This document shows, in pieces, positions 1-8,858 of a stretch of 64,000 nt of DNA. The notes below the pieces were generated by a model, which had not been told where the DNA came from, searched no databases, and was given only the letters and a program-made list of their open reading frames with translations. Source of the DNA: Alphaproteobacteria bacterium (GTDB lineage: Bacteria > Pseudomonadota > Alphaproteobacteria > SMXP01); the NCBI GenBank assembly GCA_028285305.1, contig JANQPV010000049.1:61655-125654 (forward strand). Direction: 5' to 3'. Each line of letters opens with the position of its first letter. The stretch's first letter is position 1. Position numbers and translations under genes: made by a program.

Positions 1-258
1 CGCTTCTTTCAAGCTTGCATCAAAGAAGACGACAAGATCGTTTGCATACGGTGCAATGTAGGTGCCGATCATCCGGTTCACGGTGATGATGCACTTGGCT
101 TCCTCCCAGACTTCCCGGTGCAGACCCGCAACAAGATCCTCCCCTTTTTCCAGGCGCCCGCCCGCACACGCCCATTCCAAACCCGCATAATTTTGCCTCA
201 CCAACAAGATTTGTCCCTCTTTGTTGGTGATGTGCGCAAAAACGCCAATTGTATGCAT
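1..258 (-). CDS. Nudix hydrolase, partial (runs off left edge)
   Basis: The first 86 residues of a Nudix-fold hydrolase are present, starting with ATG at 258; the C-terminus lies outside the window. The Nudix box is visible at about residues 33-56 with the order G-x5-E-x7-R-E-V-x-E-E. The usual following glycine is alanine (EEA). Nudix enzymes cleave nucleoside diphosphates linked to another moiety; substrate cannot be read from this fragment. The gene starts 6 bases after the tag stop codon on the same strand, so it is probably the distal gene of a ygfZ-tag-nudix transcript. Family assignment is firm; specificity is unknown. Confidence 0.8.
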   Translation of the reverse strand, partial: MHTIGVFAHITNKEGQILLVRQNYAGLEWACAGGRLEKGEDLVAGLHREVWEEAKCIITVNRMIGTYIAPYANDLVVFFDASLKEA

Positions 259-264
259 AGAGGT

Positions 265-837
265 TCAGCCCGCTAATTTGCGGACGGCCTTATATCGATG
301 ACAGTCTGTGGTGTGATCATTAACCATCCCCACCGCCTGCATGAAGGCATAACAAATGGTCGGCCCACAAAATTTGAAGCCGCGGGCTTTTAGATCCTTG
401 GACATCGCTCGGCTTTCAACGGTTTCGGTGGGAACATCTGCCATAGACGTCCATGTGTTGGTTTGCGGCTTCCCCTCCACAAAACTCCATAGGTAATCAG
501 CGAACCCTTCCTGCTCCATGATCTCCAAATAGAGTTTCGCGCCCGCGATTGTGCCTTCAATCTTGCCCCGATGACGGATGATTCCGGCGTTCTGCAATAG
601 CCGTCCCACTTTCTTTTCGGAGTAGCGGGCGATCTTCGCGGGCTCGAACCCATCAAACGCATCTCTGAAGTTTTCGCGCTTCTTGAGGATGGTGATCCAC
701 GACAGGCCCGCCTGAAATCCATCGAGAATCAGTTTTTCGAAGAGAGCTCTATCATCCCATTCCGGTACGCCCCATTCCGTGTCGTGATAGTCGATGTAGA
801 GTGGGTCATCACCGACCCAAGAGCACCGTTTGGCCAC
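265..837 (-). CDS. tag: DNA-3-methyladenine glycosylase I
   Basis: A cytoplasmic base-excision repair enzyme that removes 3-methyladenine from alkylated DNA. At 190 residues it matches the usual Tag length, and the family signature is seen throughout (WITILKKREN, GIIRHRGKI, CGPTICYAFMQA). The zinc-binding residues line up with C5, H18, H175 and C179. The position corresponding to the acidic residue E38 of E. coli Tag is aspartate (D39, in LDGFQAG), a conservative change. It lies between ygfZ (18-base gap) and the Nudix gene (6-base gap) on the same strand, suggesting cotranscription. Identification is secure. Confidence 0.95.
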   Translation of the reverse strand: MAKRCSWVGDDPLYIDYHDTEWGVPEWDDRALFEKLILDGFQAGLSWITILKKRENFRDAFDGFEPAKIARYSEKKVGRLLQNAGIIRHRGKIEGTIAGAKLYLEIMEQEGFADYLWSFVEGKPQTNTWTSMADVPTETVESRAMSKDLKARGFKFCGPTICYAFMQAVGMVNDHTTDCHRYKAVRKLAG

Positions 838-855
838 AGTTATACTTTCATTAGG

Positions 856-1740
856 TCACTGAAGGTCAGGAATCCAGTCGGGAGGAAGGACAGTCACGGA
901 GGTTCCACCGGCTATCAAAGGTTCGCCTTTCTCCACTGCATCTTGCCATCTCTCGATCCGCACCATGGCAACGGCTATCCCGTCTTCGGCGCTCAACAGT
1001 GTGCCCACTTCCGAGGCGCCAGCAAGAATAGGTGTCCCGGGGGCGGGGGCAACCCCCTCAAGGTTCACGGGCAATAACCGTTTCTTTAAGGTGCCTTTCC
1101 GCTTCGTGCGGGACGTTACTTCTTGGCCAATATAGCATCCCTTGTGATGGTCGACGCCGTTGAGTTCCTCCAGATTGGCCTCCAGCGGAAAGGTTTTCTC
1201 GGGCAGCAAGTCGATTCCGCTTTCGGGAATACCAAGCGCGAGCCTGACTGCATGATATGCGCTGAGTGGAACATCGCCATACTGTGTCAACGCCGTGTGC
1301 AATTGATCGGAAGCGCCAATCACGCGCCATCCCATCGCCGGATGTCGCGGATCTGCGTAGATATACAAACCGTCCTGAGACTCAATCATCCCCTCGGGAT
1401 TCGCGGGCTCTTCTGGCTCGAATACTGCCCAAACCGCAAGATCTGAGGACAGATCGCGTAACTCGACCTTCGCTCGGAGCTTGTAGAGGGTAAGTTGTCT
1501 CAGGAGGTCGCTGATACGTGCCGCCTCGCAGTCGAGCAGCAGTGCATCGTCATTCGAAGCGACAACAAAGAAATCAAACAGATACTTGCCTTGGGGGGTC
1601 AGGAGGGCCGTGTACAGGGCCGATCCGGCGGTCAGTTTTTCAATATCATTGGTGATGAGACCTTGCAAAAAGTCCTTGGCCTCGGGGCCTAGAACTTCGA
1701 CAACGCCGCGTTGTGTAAGCGCGCACCGTTTCACCTGCAC
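856..1740 (-). CDS. ygfZ: tRNA-modifying / folate-binding protein YgfZ
   Basis: A GcvT-fold protein of 294 residues. The YgfZ signature K-G-C-Y-x-G-Q-E is present at residues 200-207, containing the conserved cysteine. YgfZ proteins bind tetrahydrofolate and support repair or assembly of certain Fe-S enzymes, including those that thiolate tRNA. The start ATG at 1740 fits the usual N-terminus. It is the first gene of the minus-strand run ygfZ-tag-nudix and diverges from the glycosyltransferase at 1858; the 117 bases between must hold both promoters. Nothing unusual is seen. Confidence 0.92.
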   Translation of the reverse strand: MQVKRCALTQRGVVEVLGPEAKDFLQGLITNDIEKLTAGSALYTALLTPQGKYLFDFFVVASNDDALLLDCEAARISDLLRQLTLYKLRAKVELRDLSSDLAVWAVFEPEEPANPEGMIESQDGLYIYADPRHPAMGWRVIGASDQLHTALTQYGDVPLSAYHAVRLALGIPESGIDLLPEKTFPLEANLEELNGVDHHKGCYIGQEVTSRTKRKGTLKKRLLPVNLEGVAPAPGTPILAGASEVGTLLSAEDGIAVAMVRIERWQDAVEKGEPLIAGGTSVTVLPPDWIPDLQ

Positions 1741-1857
1741 CTTCCTTTCATCGTCCTGAGCATCTGCCTTGAACTCGCTCCCTCATCTAATCAGGGTTCG
1801 CATGCGTGACAAGTGAAACCGCGTATGCTAGTCGGCGCGCTCGAAGCTGGCGGAAGC

Positions 1858-2859
1858 ATGACCAAGCGAATTCTATTCATCACGTCTACGCGCATTGGCG
1901 ATGCGGTTCTCTCGTCCGGCCTTTTGCATCATTTTGTGGAAGCAGAGCCCGAAGCCAAGTTCACGGTTGCGTGCGGGCCTCTGGTTACGGAGCTGTTCCA
2001 GCACGTGCCGCGCCTTGACCGTATTCTGCCTCTCCGAAAACAAAAGCGCGGCGGACATTGGTTCGAGTTGTGGAAACGGACGGCGCCGGTCTCCTGGCAC
2101 CGCGTCATTGATTTACGTTCCTCCGGCCTTAGCTATTTTTTGAGGACACGCCATCGCCATGTGTCGCGCAAAAACGATCTTCACAGAGTTGTGGCGGCCT
2201 CCGAGGTGGTGGGACTCAATCCACCCGCGGCGCCGCACCTCTATCACCTTCCAGACGATTTAGAGCGAGTCCGGGCGCGTTTGGGCAGGGACCCCATTGT
2301 GGCAGTAGGTGCAACCGCCAATTGGATTGGCAAGAGATGGCCCATAGAGCGGTATGCTGAACTTCTTGTCCGTCTGTCCTCGGATGGAGCGCCCTTTTCA
2401 GGCGCCCGATTTCTCATTTTGGGCGCACCCGATGAGAAAGATATGGTGTCCCCATTGGTGTCGGCGTTGCCCCAAGAGCAAGTGATTGACAAGATCGGCG
2501 CGCTGAACCTGATGGATGTGTACTTGCATGCAAAGTGCGCGCGCTTTTTTGTCGGAAATGATTCGGGTCTCATGCACTTGGCGGCCGCCGCCGGAGTGCC
2601 GACCTTGGGTCTCTTTGGACCAACAAACGAGAAGTGGTATGCGCCCTGGGGTGATCAGTGCGCTGTCGTCCGCGGTCCGAGATCCTATCATGAGATCGTG
2701 ACGGCGCCCGGATACGATTGGCGTCTCGACAAGTCTTATATGCACGATCTGGAGGTAGACACGGTCGAGCAGGCCGTGCACGACTTGAAGGCTCAAACGG
2801 AGCACCAGGCACGTGATCGGATAAAAAAACTCGAAGAGCCAATAGGAGAAGAGGGATGA
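1858..2859 (+). CDS. Glycosyltransferase family 9 (heptosyltransferase-like)
   Basis: A GT-B glycosyltransferase of family 9, the group that adds heptose to the lipopolysaccharide core at the inner face of the cytoplasmic membrane. The N-terminus (KRILFITSTRIGDAVLSS) and the acceptor/donor motif GNDSGLMHLAAA followed by LGLFGPT are characteristic. An upstream in-frame ATG exists at 1813, but ATG 1858 puts the first beta strand right at the N-terminus as in relatives, so it is preferred (333 residues). The stop overlaps the start of the next gene by four bases (ATGA), so translation of the two is probably coupled despite their different functions. The acceptor sugar cannot be predicted. Confidence 0.87.
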   Translation: MTKRILFITSTRIGDAVLSSGLLHHFVEAEPEAKFTVACGPLVTELFQHVPRLDRILPLRKQKRGGHWFELWKRTAPVSWHRVIDLRSSGLSYFLRTRHRHVSRKNDLHRVVAASEVVGLNPPAAPHLYHLPDDLERVRARLGRDPIVAVGATANWIGKRWPIERYAELLVRLSSDGAPFSGARFLILGAPDEKDMVSPLVSALPQEQVIDKIGALNLMDVYLHAKCARFFVGNDSGLMHLAAAAGVPTLGLFGPTNEKWYAPWGDQCAVVRGPRSYHEIVTAPGYDWRLDKSYMHDLEVDTVEQAVHDLKAQTEHQARDRIKKLEEPIGEEG

Positions 2860-3596
2860 TTTCAGTTGACCGCGAGGGAGAAGTCTTTGTCCTCACAATG
2901 GACGATGGCGAAAACAGGTGGAACACGACCTTTGTCAGAGCCTTCGATCAGGCGCTGGATGAAATTGAGGCCTCGAAAGGACCGGCCGCTCTCGTGACAC
3001 GGTCCTCCAATGAGAAGTTTTTTTCCAACGGCCTAGACTTGGAATGGGTCATGGGGAGCGACGAGAACCATCCGGGCGGAGACCGTAAGACATTTGGTGC
3101 GGAATTCATGACACTGGCGGGACGGCTGATTACCTTTCCCATCCCGACGGTATGCGCGATCAACGGTCATGGCTTTGGGGCCGGACTCATGATTTCTCTG
3201 TGTCATGACGTACGGATCATGCGGCGCGACAGAGGGTTTTTGTGCGCAAACGAGGTGGAGATAGGAATTGCCATCCCGGAACCGGAACTGGCGCTCTTCA
3301 AGCATAAAATGTCCGCCTCGGCCTTCTTTGAAACCATCCAGCTAGCCAAACGTTGGACCGGTGAGACGGCGCAGGCGGCCGGCTTTGTTGAACAAATAGC
3401 CGATCTGGATGATCTTCTGCCGCTCGCCCTGGACCGGGCCAAGTCCCTGGCGAAACTTGCCAACAATCGGGACGTGTATCAGTGGATGAAGGAACACACG
3501 TACGGAGAAAACGCGGCCATCAACGGTCCTCATGGGCCGGCCTATATGCTGCGAAACTCAGACAAATACGCCGGCGGACCACGCAAAGGGCGGTAG
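2856..3596 (+). CDS. Enoyl-CoA hydratase/isomerase family protein (delta-isomerase-like)
   Basis: A 246-residue crotonase-fold enzyme. The oxyanion-hole region INGHGFGAGLM and the NEVEIGI segment resemble enoyl-CoA delta-isomerases more than classical hydratases: the glutamate sits in the NEVEIG stretch, and the second hydratase glutamate is not evident. The likely role is shifting or hydrating the double bond of unsaturated acyl-CoAs in beta-oxidation. It overlaps the preceding glycosyltransferase by four bases. Hydratase versus isomerase activity is inferred only from motif shape. Confidence 0.8.
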   Translation: MISVDREGEVFVLTMDDGENRWNTTFVRAFDQALDEIEASKGPAALVTRSSNEKFFSNGLDLEWVMGSDENHPGGDRKTFGAEFMTLAGRLITFPIPTVCAINGHGFGAGLMISLCHDVRIMRRDRGFLCANEVEIGIAIPEPELALFKHKMSASAFFETIQLAKRWTGETAQAAGFVEQIADLDDLLPLALDRAKSLAKLANNRDVYQWMKEHTYGENAAINGPHGPAYMLRNSDKYAGGPRKGR

Positions 3597-3702
3597 GCAC
3601 CCTGAACCCGTTCGTCCGTAGCGGGAGACGACGAAGGTTCTTTCAAACCAAATGCAGCTGCGTCATAGTCGCAGTATCAAGCAATAGCGGGGGGCTTGCG
3701 CC

Positions 3703-6700
3703 GTGGTGGACTTCAAGTACCGTGCTTTCATTTGTTATTCCCATGCCGATCAAAAGTGGGGCTGGTGGCTGCAACATGCCCTTGAAACGTTCAAGGTACC
3801 TCAGGAATTGGTGGGCCAAAAAACTGTTGTCGGAGTGACGCCCGCTCGATTGGGAAAAGTGTTTCGCGACGATGAAGAGCCCGGTGCCGCGCCTTATCTA
3901 GGCGAAGAGATCAACTACGCCCTTCGAAACTCGGACGTCCTTATCGTTGTTTGCTCTCCCCGCGCTGCTCAGTCCAATAGGGTGAATGAGGAAGTGAAGT
4001 CTTTCAAGGCCCTCGGTCGTGGCCGTCGCGTCTTTGCATTGATTGTCGATGGGGAGCCAAACGCTGCTGATTCGCGTCAAGAGTGTTTTCCTGAAGCGAT
4101 GAAGTTTGAATTCAACTCAGACGGCCAACGCTCCGAAAGAGCGGTGGAGCCTTTGGCGACAGATGTACGAGAGTTTGGAAGCGACGACGCTCTTCTCCAA
4201 CTTATCAGTGGACTAATTGATGTTGACAAAGAAGCTCTGAGGAACCGCATTCAGGTACGCGTTCGATCTCAAGCAAGGCTGAACAAGGCCTTGCTCGCGA
4301 GTGCAATGAGTTTGTTTGTCGGGGCAATCGTTGCCACTTTCGTCAGCTTTTTGCAGACATCAAATGCTGAAAGGAAAAATTCCCTCCTTTTTGCTCAGCA
4401 GGGCCAGTCACTCGTGGATGATGGCCGCTATGGCCAGGCACTTTTGTGGGCGGTCGGTGGACTGCGCCACGAGAGTCAGATTGTAGCCTTCGATGACAAT
4501 GAAGCCCGTCTTCAGTTCGTGAGGGCATATCGCAAAAATGTGACTTTTACCGGTCACGAGTACGTCGTTATCCATGCCGACTTCAGTCCGGACGGTACGC
4601 GCGTTGTAACTGCTTCCCGCGATGACACGGCCAAACTTTGGGATTCCGCAACGGGCACAGAACTCGTGACTTTTGCAGGTCATACGCGGGATTTGCAACA
4701 TGCAAGCTTTAGTCCCGACGGCACTCACGTTCTGACCGCCTCGAGCGACAAGACGGCCAAGCTATGGGATGTTGAAACAGGCAAGGTACTGACAACTTTC
4801 GTTGGGCACAGGGAAAGCGTAGAACACGCCGCCTTCAGCCCAGACGGAATGCGCGTTCTGACGTTCTCGAGTCGGGACACGACGGCAAGGCTTTGGGACC
4901 CCGCGACGGGACGGGAAATCCGCACACTGATCGGGTGCGAAAGGGCTTTGTACCAAGCTACCTTTAGTCCGGACGCTACGCACGTTTTGGGTGCGTGTTC
5001 CAATAACAAAGCGATACTCTGGGACGCGTCGACGGGGAAACAAGTACTCGCCTTCGTTGGGCATACAAAAGACGTTCTGAATGCTGTCTTTAGTCCAGAT
5101 GGCATATATGTTCTGACGACTTCAGCAGACAGATCCGCAATGCTCTGGGATGCAGCAACAGGCGACCACCATACAACTTTCGCAGGCCATGAAGAACCAG
5201 TTTGGGGTGCAGCCTTTAGCCCGGACGGGACCAAGATTGCAACTGGTTCTTGGGATCATACCGTCAAGCTTTGGGATGTGGAAACCGGGGCAGAACTCGC
5301 TGCGTACACCGCGCATGAAGGAAGGATAGATCAGGTCTCCTTCAGCGCTGACAGCTCGCGCATTCTCTCACCCTCTTGGGATGGCACTGCAAGACTATGG
5401 AACGTTGCGACCGGCGAACAATTAATGAATTTTGCTGGTCACGGTGGAACAGTTTATCACACCACTTTCAGTCCAGATGGGACGAAGGTATTGACGTCCT
5501 CCGCGGACGGCAAAGCTCGGCTCTGGGAAATTGGAGCTACGACGGGCATTACTCTTTCCGGCCAGGAAGAAGGCTGGGCAAGAGCTGTCTTCAGTCCCGA
5601 TGGTTCGCGCGTATTGACTGATGTTGGCCACAGAACCGCCAAGATTTGGAATGCAGTAACCGGAGAAGAACTGGCAAGTTTTGTTGGTCATCAAGATGCG
5701 CTGTACCACTTGGAATTCAGTTCTGACGGTACGCGTGTATTGACTACCTCCCACGACGAGACCGCTAAGCTCTGGGATGCCAAAACGGGCGATTTGCTGG
5801 TCAACTTTTCGGGCCACAAAGACCATGTGACCCATGCCGCGCTTAGTCCAGACGGCTCGCTTTTGGTTACCGCTTCGTGGGATCGAACGGCCATACTTTG
5901 GAATGCAAAGACAGGCGCCAAGTTGGGAACTTTTGTGGGTCATAGCCGAGGTATTTCTCATGTTCGTTTCAGCCCAGACGGCAAGCGTGTGCTGACGACT
6001 GCACAAGGAGGTGAGGCGCCCATCCTTTGGAGCGCGCTGACAGGTGAGAAGTTGGCGACGTTTGTGGGTCACGAAGGGCATGTCAATTCTGCCGTTTTCA
6101 GCCCGGACGGTACACGTGTACTGACAGCGTCCTTCGACGGCACGGCGCGGATTTGGGATACGCAGACCGGGAGCGAGCTCAGGACCCTTGTTGGCCATCG
6201 ACACCTGATATGGCATGCCATCTTTAGTCCTGACGGACGGCGCGCCTTAACTGCTTCCTTTGACCGAACCGCTCGGCTATGGGATGTGTCAACCGGAGAA
6301 GAACTAGTCACTTTCTCCGGGCATGAATTCAATTTGGCAAAGGCCGTATTCAGCCCGGACGGCACGCTGGTCTTGACCGCAGCTGAAGACAAAACAGCTC
6401 GGCTTTGGAACGCAGACACAGGGGAAGAGATAACGACATTTAGGGGTCACCGAGATGATGTGCTCGACGCGGCCTTCAGCCCCGATGGGAAACGCGTTGT
6501 CACCGCTTCGCGGGACGGGGACGCCAAACTCTGGGATGTTCCCGGCGAGGCTGCAAAATTCACTGCCACTGAACGGTGGGAAAAAGGTTGCGCGCGTCTC
6601 GCTCTAATGGGAATCGATGAGTTTGAAGATCGTTCACCCACTCTCTCGGGCGGGGCCCTAGATGGGACAGATCTCACAAATCCGTGTACAGAAAAGCGCG

Positions 6701-6858
6701 GTATCAAAAGCTGGGCATGGTGGCGAGCGCAGATTGGCGCCCGGTGGCAAGACCTTATGGCTTTAGGCAAGAGGATGATTCTCGACGGCTCCGTGCAATC
6801 AGGGGCGCTAAAGGCAGTGAGAATCGATGCGGAAACGACCGATCAGCATGTCAACTGA
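3703..6858 (+). CDS. TIR domain - transmembrane - WD40 repeat protein
   Basis: A 1051-residue protein starting at GTG 3703 behind a purine-rich ribosome site. Domain order: a bacterial TIR domain (about 5-120; FICYSHAD at the start, RDDEEP loop, then SPRAAQSNRVNEEV with glutamates 96/97 where the catalytic NADase glutamate is expected); one hydrophobic helix (about 197-217) preceded by a basic stretch; an alpha-helical linker; 16 WD40 repeats of about 42 residues (about 282-945), each with GH near the start, FSPDG in the middle and LWD/IWD at the end; and a unique tail of about 105 residues. Charge distribution predicts the TIR domain in the cytoplasm and the WD40 part outside. Bacterial TIR domains commonly hydrolyse NAD+ in defence or signalling; the trigger here is unknown. 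It has no recognisable defence partner beside it and appears monocistronic. Confidence 0.9.
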   Translation: MVDFKYRAFICYSHADQKWGWWLQHALETFKVPQELVGQKTVVGVTPARLGKVFRDDEEPGAAPYLGEEINYALRNSDVLIVVCSPRAAQSNRVNEEVKSFKALGRGRRVFALIVDGEPNAADSRQECFPEAMKFEFNSDGQRSERAVEPLATDVREFGSDDALLQLISGLIDVDKEALRNRIQVRVRSQARLNKALLASAMSLFVGAIVATFVSFLQTSNAERKNSLLFAQQGQSLVDDGRYGQALLWAVGGLRHESQIVAFDDNEARLQFVRAYRKNVTFTGHEYVVIHADFSPDGTRVVTASRDDTAKLWDSATGTELVTFAGHTRDLQHASFSPDGTHVLTASSDKTAKLWDVETGKVLTTFVGHRESVEHAAFSPDGMRVLTFSSRDTTARLWDPATGREIRTLIGCERALYQATFSPDATHVLGACSNNKAILWDASTGKQVLAFVGHTKDVLNAVFSPDGIYVLTTSADRSAMLWDAATGDHHTTFAGHEEPVWGAAFSPDGTKIATGSWDHTVKLWDVETGAELAAYTAHEGRIDQVSFSADSSRILSPSWDGTARLWNVATGEQLMNFAGHGGTVYHTTFSPDGTKVLTSSADGKARLWEIGATTGITLSGQEEGWARAVFSPDGSRVLTDVGHRTAKIWNAVTGEELASFVGHQDALYHLEFSSDGTRVLTTSHDETAKLWDAKTGDLLVNFSGHKDHVTHAALSPDGSLLVTASWDRTAILWNAKTGAKLGTFVGHSRGISHVRFSPDGKRVLTTAQGGEAPILWSALTGEKLATFVGHEGHVNSAVFSPDGTRVLTASFDGTARIWDTQTGSELRTLVGHRHLIWHAIFSPDGRRALTASFDRTARLWDVSTGEELVTFSGHEFNLAKAVFSPDGTLVLTAAEDKTARLWNADTGEEITTFRGHRDDVLDAAFSPDGKRVVTASRDGDAKLWDVPGEAAKFTATERWEKGCARLALMGIDEFEDRSPTLSGGALDGTDLTNPCTEKRGIKSWAWWRAQIGARWQDLMALGKRMILDGSVQSGALKAVRIDAETTDQHVN

Positions 6859-6938
6859 CAGATCCCCTCAATTTGCCCCTTTGTGATCATTTGATATAGT
6901 CAATGGCGTAAAAAAGTTGTGATTCAGGGGGCGCCGGT

Positions 6939-7862
6939 ATGGCCAAAAAGTCAAAAAAACCGCCGAAAAGCGAATTCAATCGGAAGTCTACTGCGGAGGA
7001 GGTGACCGACGGGATCTCTCTTCGCGGCAAAACGGCGCTCGTGACGGGGTGCAATTCGGGCCTCGGATTTGAAACCATGCGCGTGCTTACGATGCGCGGC
7101 GCCCATGTGATTGGGGCTGCCCGTGACGAAAAGAAAGCTAAAGACGCCTGCGAAATGATGGCGGGTGAAACGACACCGGTCGCTTGCGAACTCTCCGATT
7201 TTGACAGCGTTGTTGCGTGTGCAGAGCAAGTCAACTCTCTGGGCACCCCGATCGATATGCTCATCTGCAATGCGGGCATCATGGCGCTGCCGGACCTGGA
7301 ACAAAAGTATGGGCTGGAACTGCAGTTCGTCACCAACCATCTCGGCCACTTCATCCTCGTCAACCGTCTGCTCGATCAAGTGAAGCAGGCCGGGGCCGGA
7401 CGTGTGGTTATGCTCTCCAGTGCGGCCCATCAACAGGCGCCCAAAGGGGGCATCGAGTTCGATAATTTGTCGGGAGAGGAAGGATACACGCCGTTCACGG
7501 CCTACGGGCAATCGAAACTTGCCAATGTTCTGTTCGCAAATCAGTTGGCCAAGCGCCTCGAAAAGACGAAGGTCACGGCAAATTCGCTCCACCCCGGCGT
7601 CATTGCAACGAATCTCGGCCGCAACATGAAGGGACCGATGATGGCCGTTATGGGTCTCATGTTCTTGCCCTTCATGCGGAATATTCCTCAAGGAGCGGCC
7701 ACCCAATGCTATGTGGCGACCCATCCTTCTTTGGAGGGTGTGAGCGGTTACTACTTCTCCGACTGTCAAGCCAAGAAAACCAGCAGGTACGGGCGGGATG
7801 CAAAACTGGCCGAGCGGCTGTGGAACGTCTCTGAGGATCTGACCGCCCAATATTTGGGATAG
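6939..7862 (+). CDS. SDR family oxidoreductase (retinol-dehydrogenase-like)
   Basis: A 307-residue short-chain dehydrogenase with a lysine-rich N-terminal extension of about 30 residues. The cofactor motif TGCNSGLG spans 36-43, CNAGIM replaces the usual NNAG, serine 160/161 follows the central strand, and the catalytic Y-x-x-x-K is Y189/K193 (AYGQSK). The shape matches the eukaryote-like retinol dehydrogenase / WW-oxidoreductase subgroup that usually prefers NADP(H). Substrate is unknown. It stands alone between the TIR-WD40 gene and an enoyl-CoA hydratase, about 80 bases after the former. Confidence 0.88.
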   Translation: MAKKSKKPPKSEFNRKSTAEEVTDGISLRGKTALVTGCNSGLGFETMRVLTMRGAHVIGAARDEKKAKDACEMMAGETTPVACELSDFDSVVACAEQVNSLGTPIDMLICNAGIMALPDLEQKYGLELQFVTNHLGHFILVNRLLDQVKQAGAGRVVMLSSAAHQQAPKGGIEFDNLSGEEGYTPFTAYGQSKLANVLFANQLAKRLEKTKVTANSLHPGVIATNLGRNMKGPMMAVMGLMFLPFMRNIPQGAATQCYVATHPSLEGVSGYYFSDCQAKKTSRYGRDAKLAERLWNVSEDLTAQYLG

Positions 7863-7985
7863 GACCCCGTCTGATCGCGATGTGCCGAAGACGGTTCACC
7901 TGTACCTATCTTTTCAGCGAGGTGCTGAACCCGCCCATATCCGTGATGGTAACTCACATCGAGCCCAAGAGAGTTTAAGACATCC

Positions 7986-8852
7986 ATGACCGAAGAATTC
8001 CGAACCGTAAAATACGACGTACCCGAAGAGCACATTGCCCGCATAACGCTCGCCCGGCCCCACAAACGCAACGCCCAGACTCTTGAGTTACTATCCGAAC
8101 TCAACAGCGCCTTCGACAAGGCCGCCCGGGACGACAAGATCAAAGTTATTGTTCTTGCGGCGGAAGGGCGCGATTTTTCAAGCGGTCACGCGGGACCCGG
8201 CAAAATGGATTTTGCCACCTATGAGCCTGTCACCACTTGGTCCGGCTACGGAGCGGATGGAGCCGAAGGTCAATGGGCCATGGAGCAGGAATTCTTCCAT
8301 GGCTTCTGCTTGCGCTGGCGGGACATTCCCAAGCCAACGATCGCCGAGGTGAAAGGATGGGTGATCGCCGGAGGTCTTATGTTGATGTGGCCGTGCGACA
8401 TCGTCATTGCCGCCGAAGACTCCAAATTCACCGACCCGGTGGTGGCCTTTGGTGTAAACGGTGTCGAGTACTTCGCCCATCCTTGGGAGGTGGGCGTGCG
8501 CAAAGCCAAGGAAATGCTGTTTACGGGCGAAGTGATCACCGCCGAAGAGGCTCATGCCTTGGGGATGGTCAATCACGTGGTGTCCAACTCCGACCTCGAG
8601 GCTTTCACAATGGAAATGGCAAAAAAGATCGCCCGGCGGCCTATGATCGGCCTGAAGCTCGCCAAGCAGTCGGTCAATCAGATGCAGGACACGCAAGGCT
8701 TCCGTACCGCACTGCAAGCGGCCATGGGGCACCAGCAATTGGGCCACTCCCACGCGCGCATTGTCCACGAAGGCATACCTGTCGATCCCAAGGGCCAGGA
8801 ACTGGTACAAGAAGTGCTGGCCAAGTGGAAAGAGCCGAAAACCGGGGAGTAG
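7986..8852 (+). CDS. Enoyl-CoA hydratase/isomerase family protein
   Basis: A 288-residue crotonase-superfamily protein. The substrate-binding segment (SSGHAGPG) and the oxyanion segment (VKGWVIAGGLMLMWPCDIV) are clear. The region where hydratases carry the catalytic glutamate reads FTDPVVAFGVNG and lacks an obvious glutamate, so classical hydration is uncertain. Some related proteins of this length act on bulkier or aromatic acyl-CoAs. It converges on the malic enzyme gene with only 6 bases between the stop codons. Family certain, reaction uncertain. Confidence 0.82.
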   Translation: MTEEFRTVKYDVPEEHIARITLARPHKRNAQTLELLSELNSAFDKAARDDKIKVIVLAAEGRDFSSGHAGPGKMDFATYEPVTTWSGYGADGAEGQWAMEQEFFHGFCLRWRDIPKPTIAEVKGWVIAGGLMLMWPCDIVIAAEDSKFTDPVVAFGVNGVEYFAHPWEVGVRKAKEMLFTGEVITAEEAHALGMVNHVVSNSDLEAFTMEMAKKIARRPMIGLKLAKQSVNQMQDTQGFRTALQAAMGHQQLGHSHARIVHEGIPVDPKGQELVQEVLAKWKEPKTGE

Positions 8853-8858
8853 CCCACT

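Noticed and set aside
4725..6419. Several long open frames on the minus strand opposite the WD40 repeats.
   Set aside because: They arise because the repeated WD40 codons avoid stops in that frame; their translations are repetitive and match no family.
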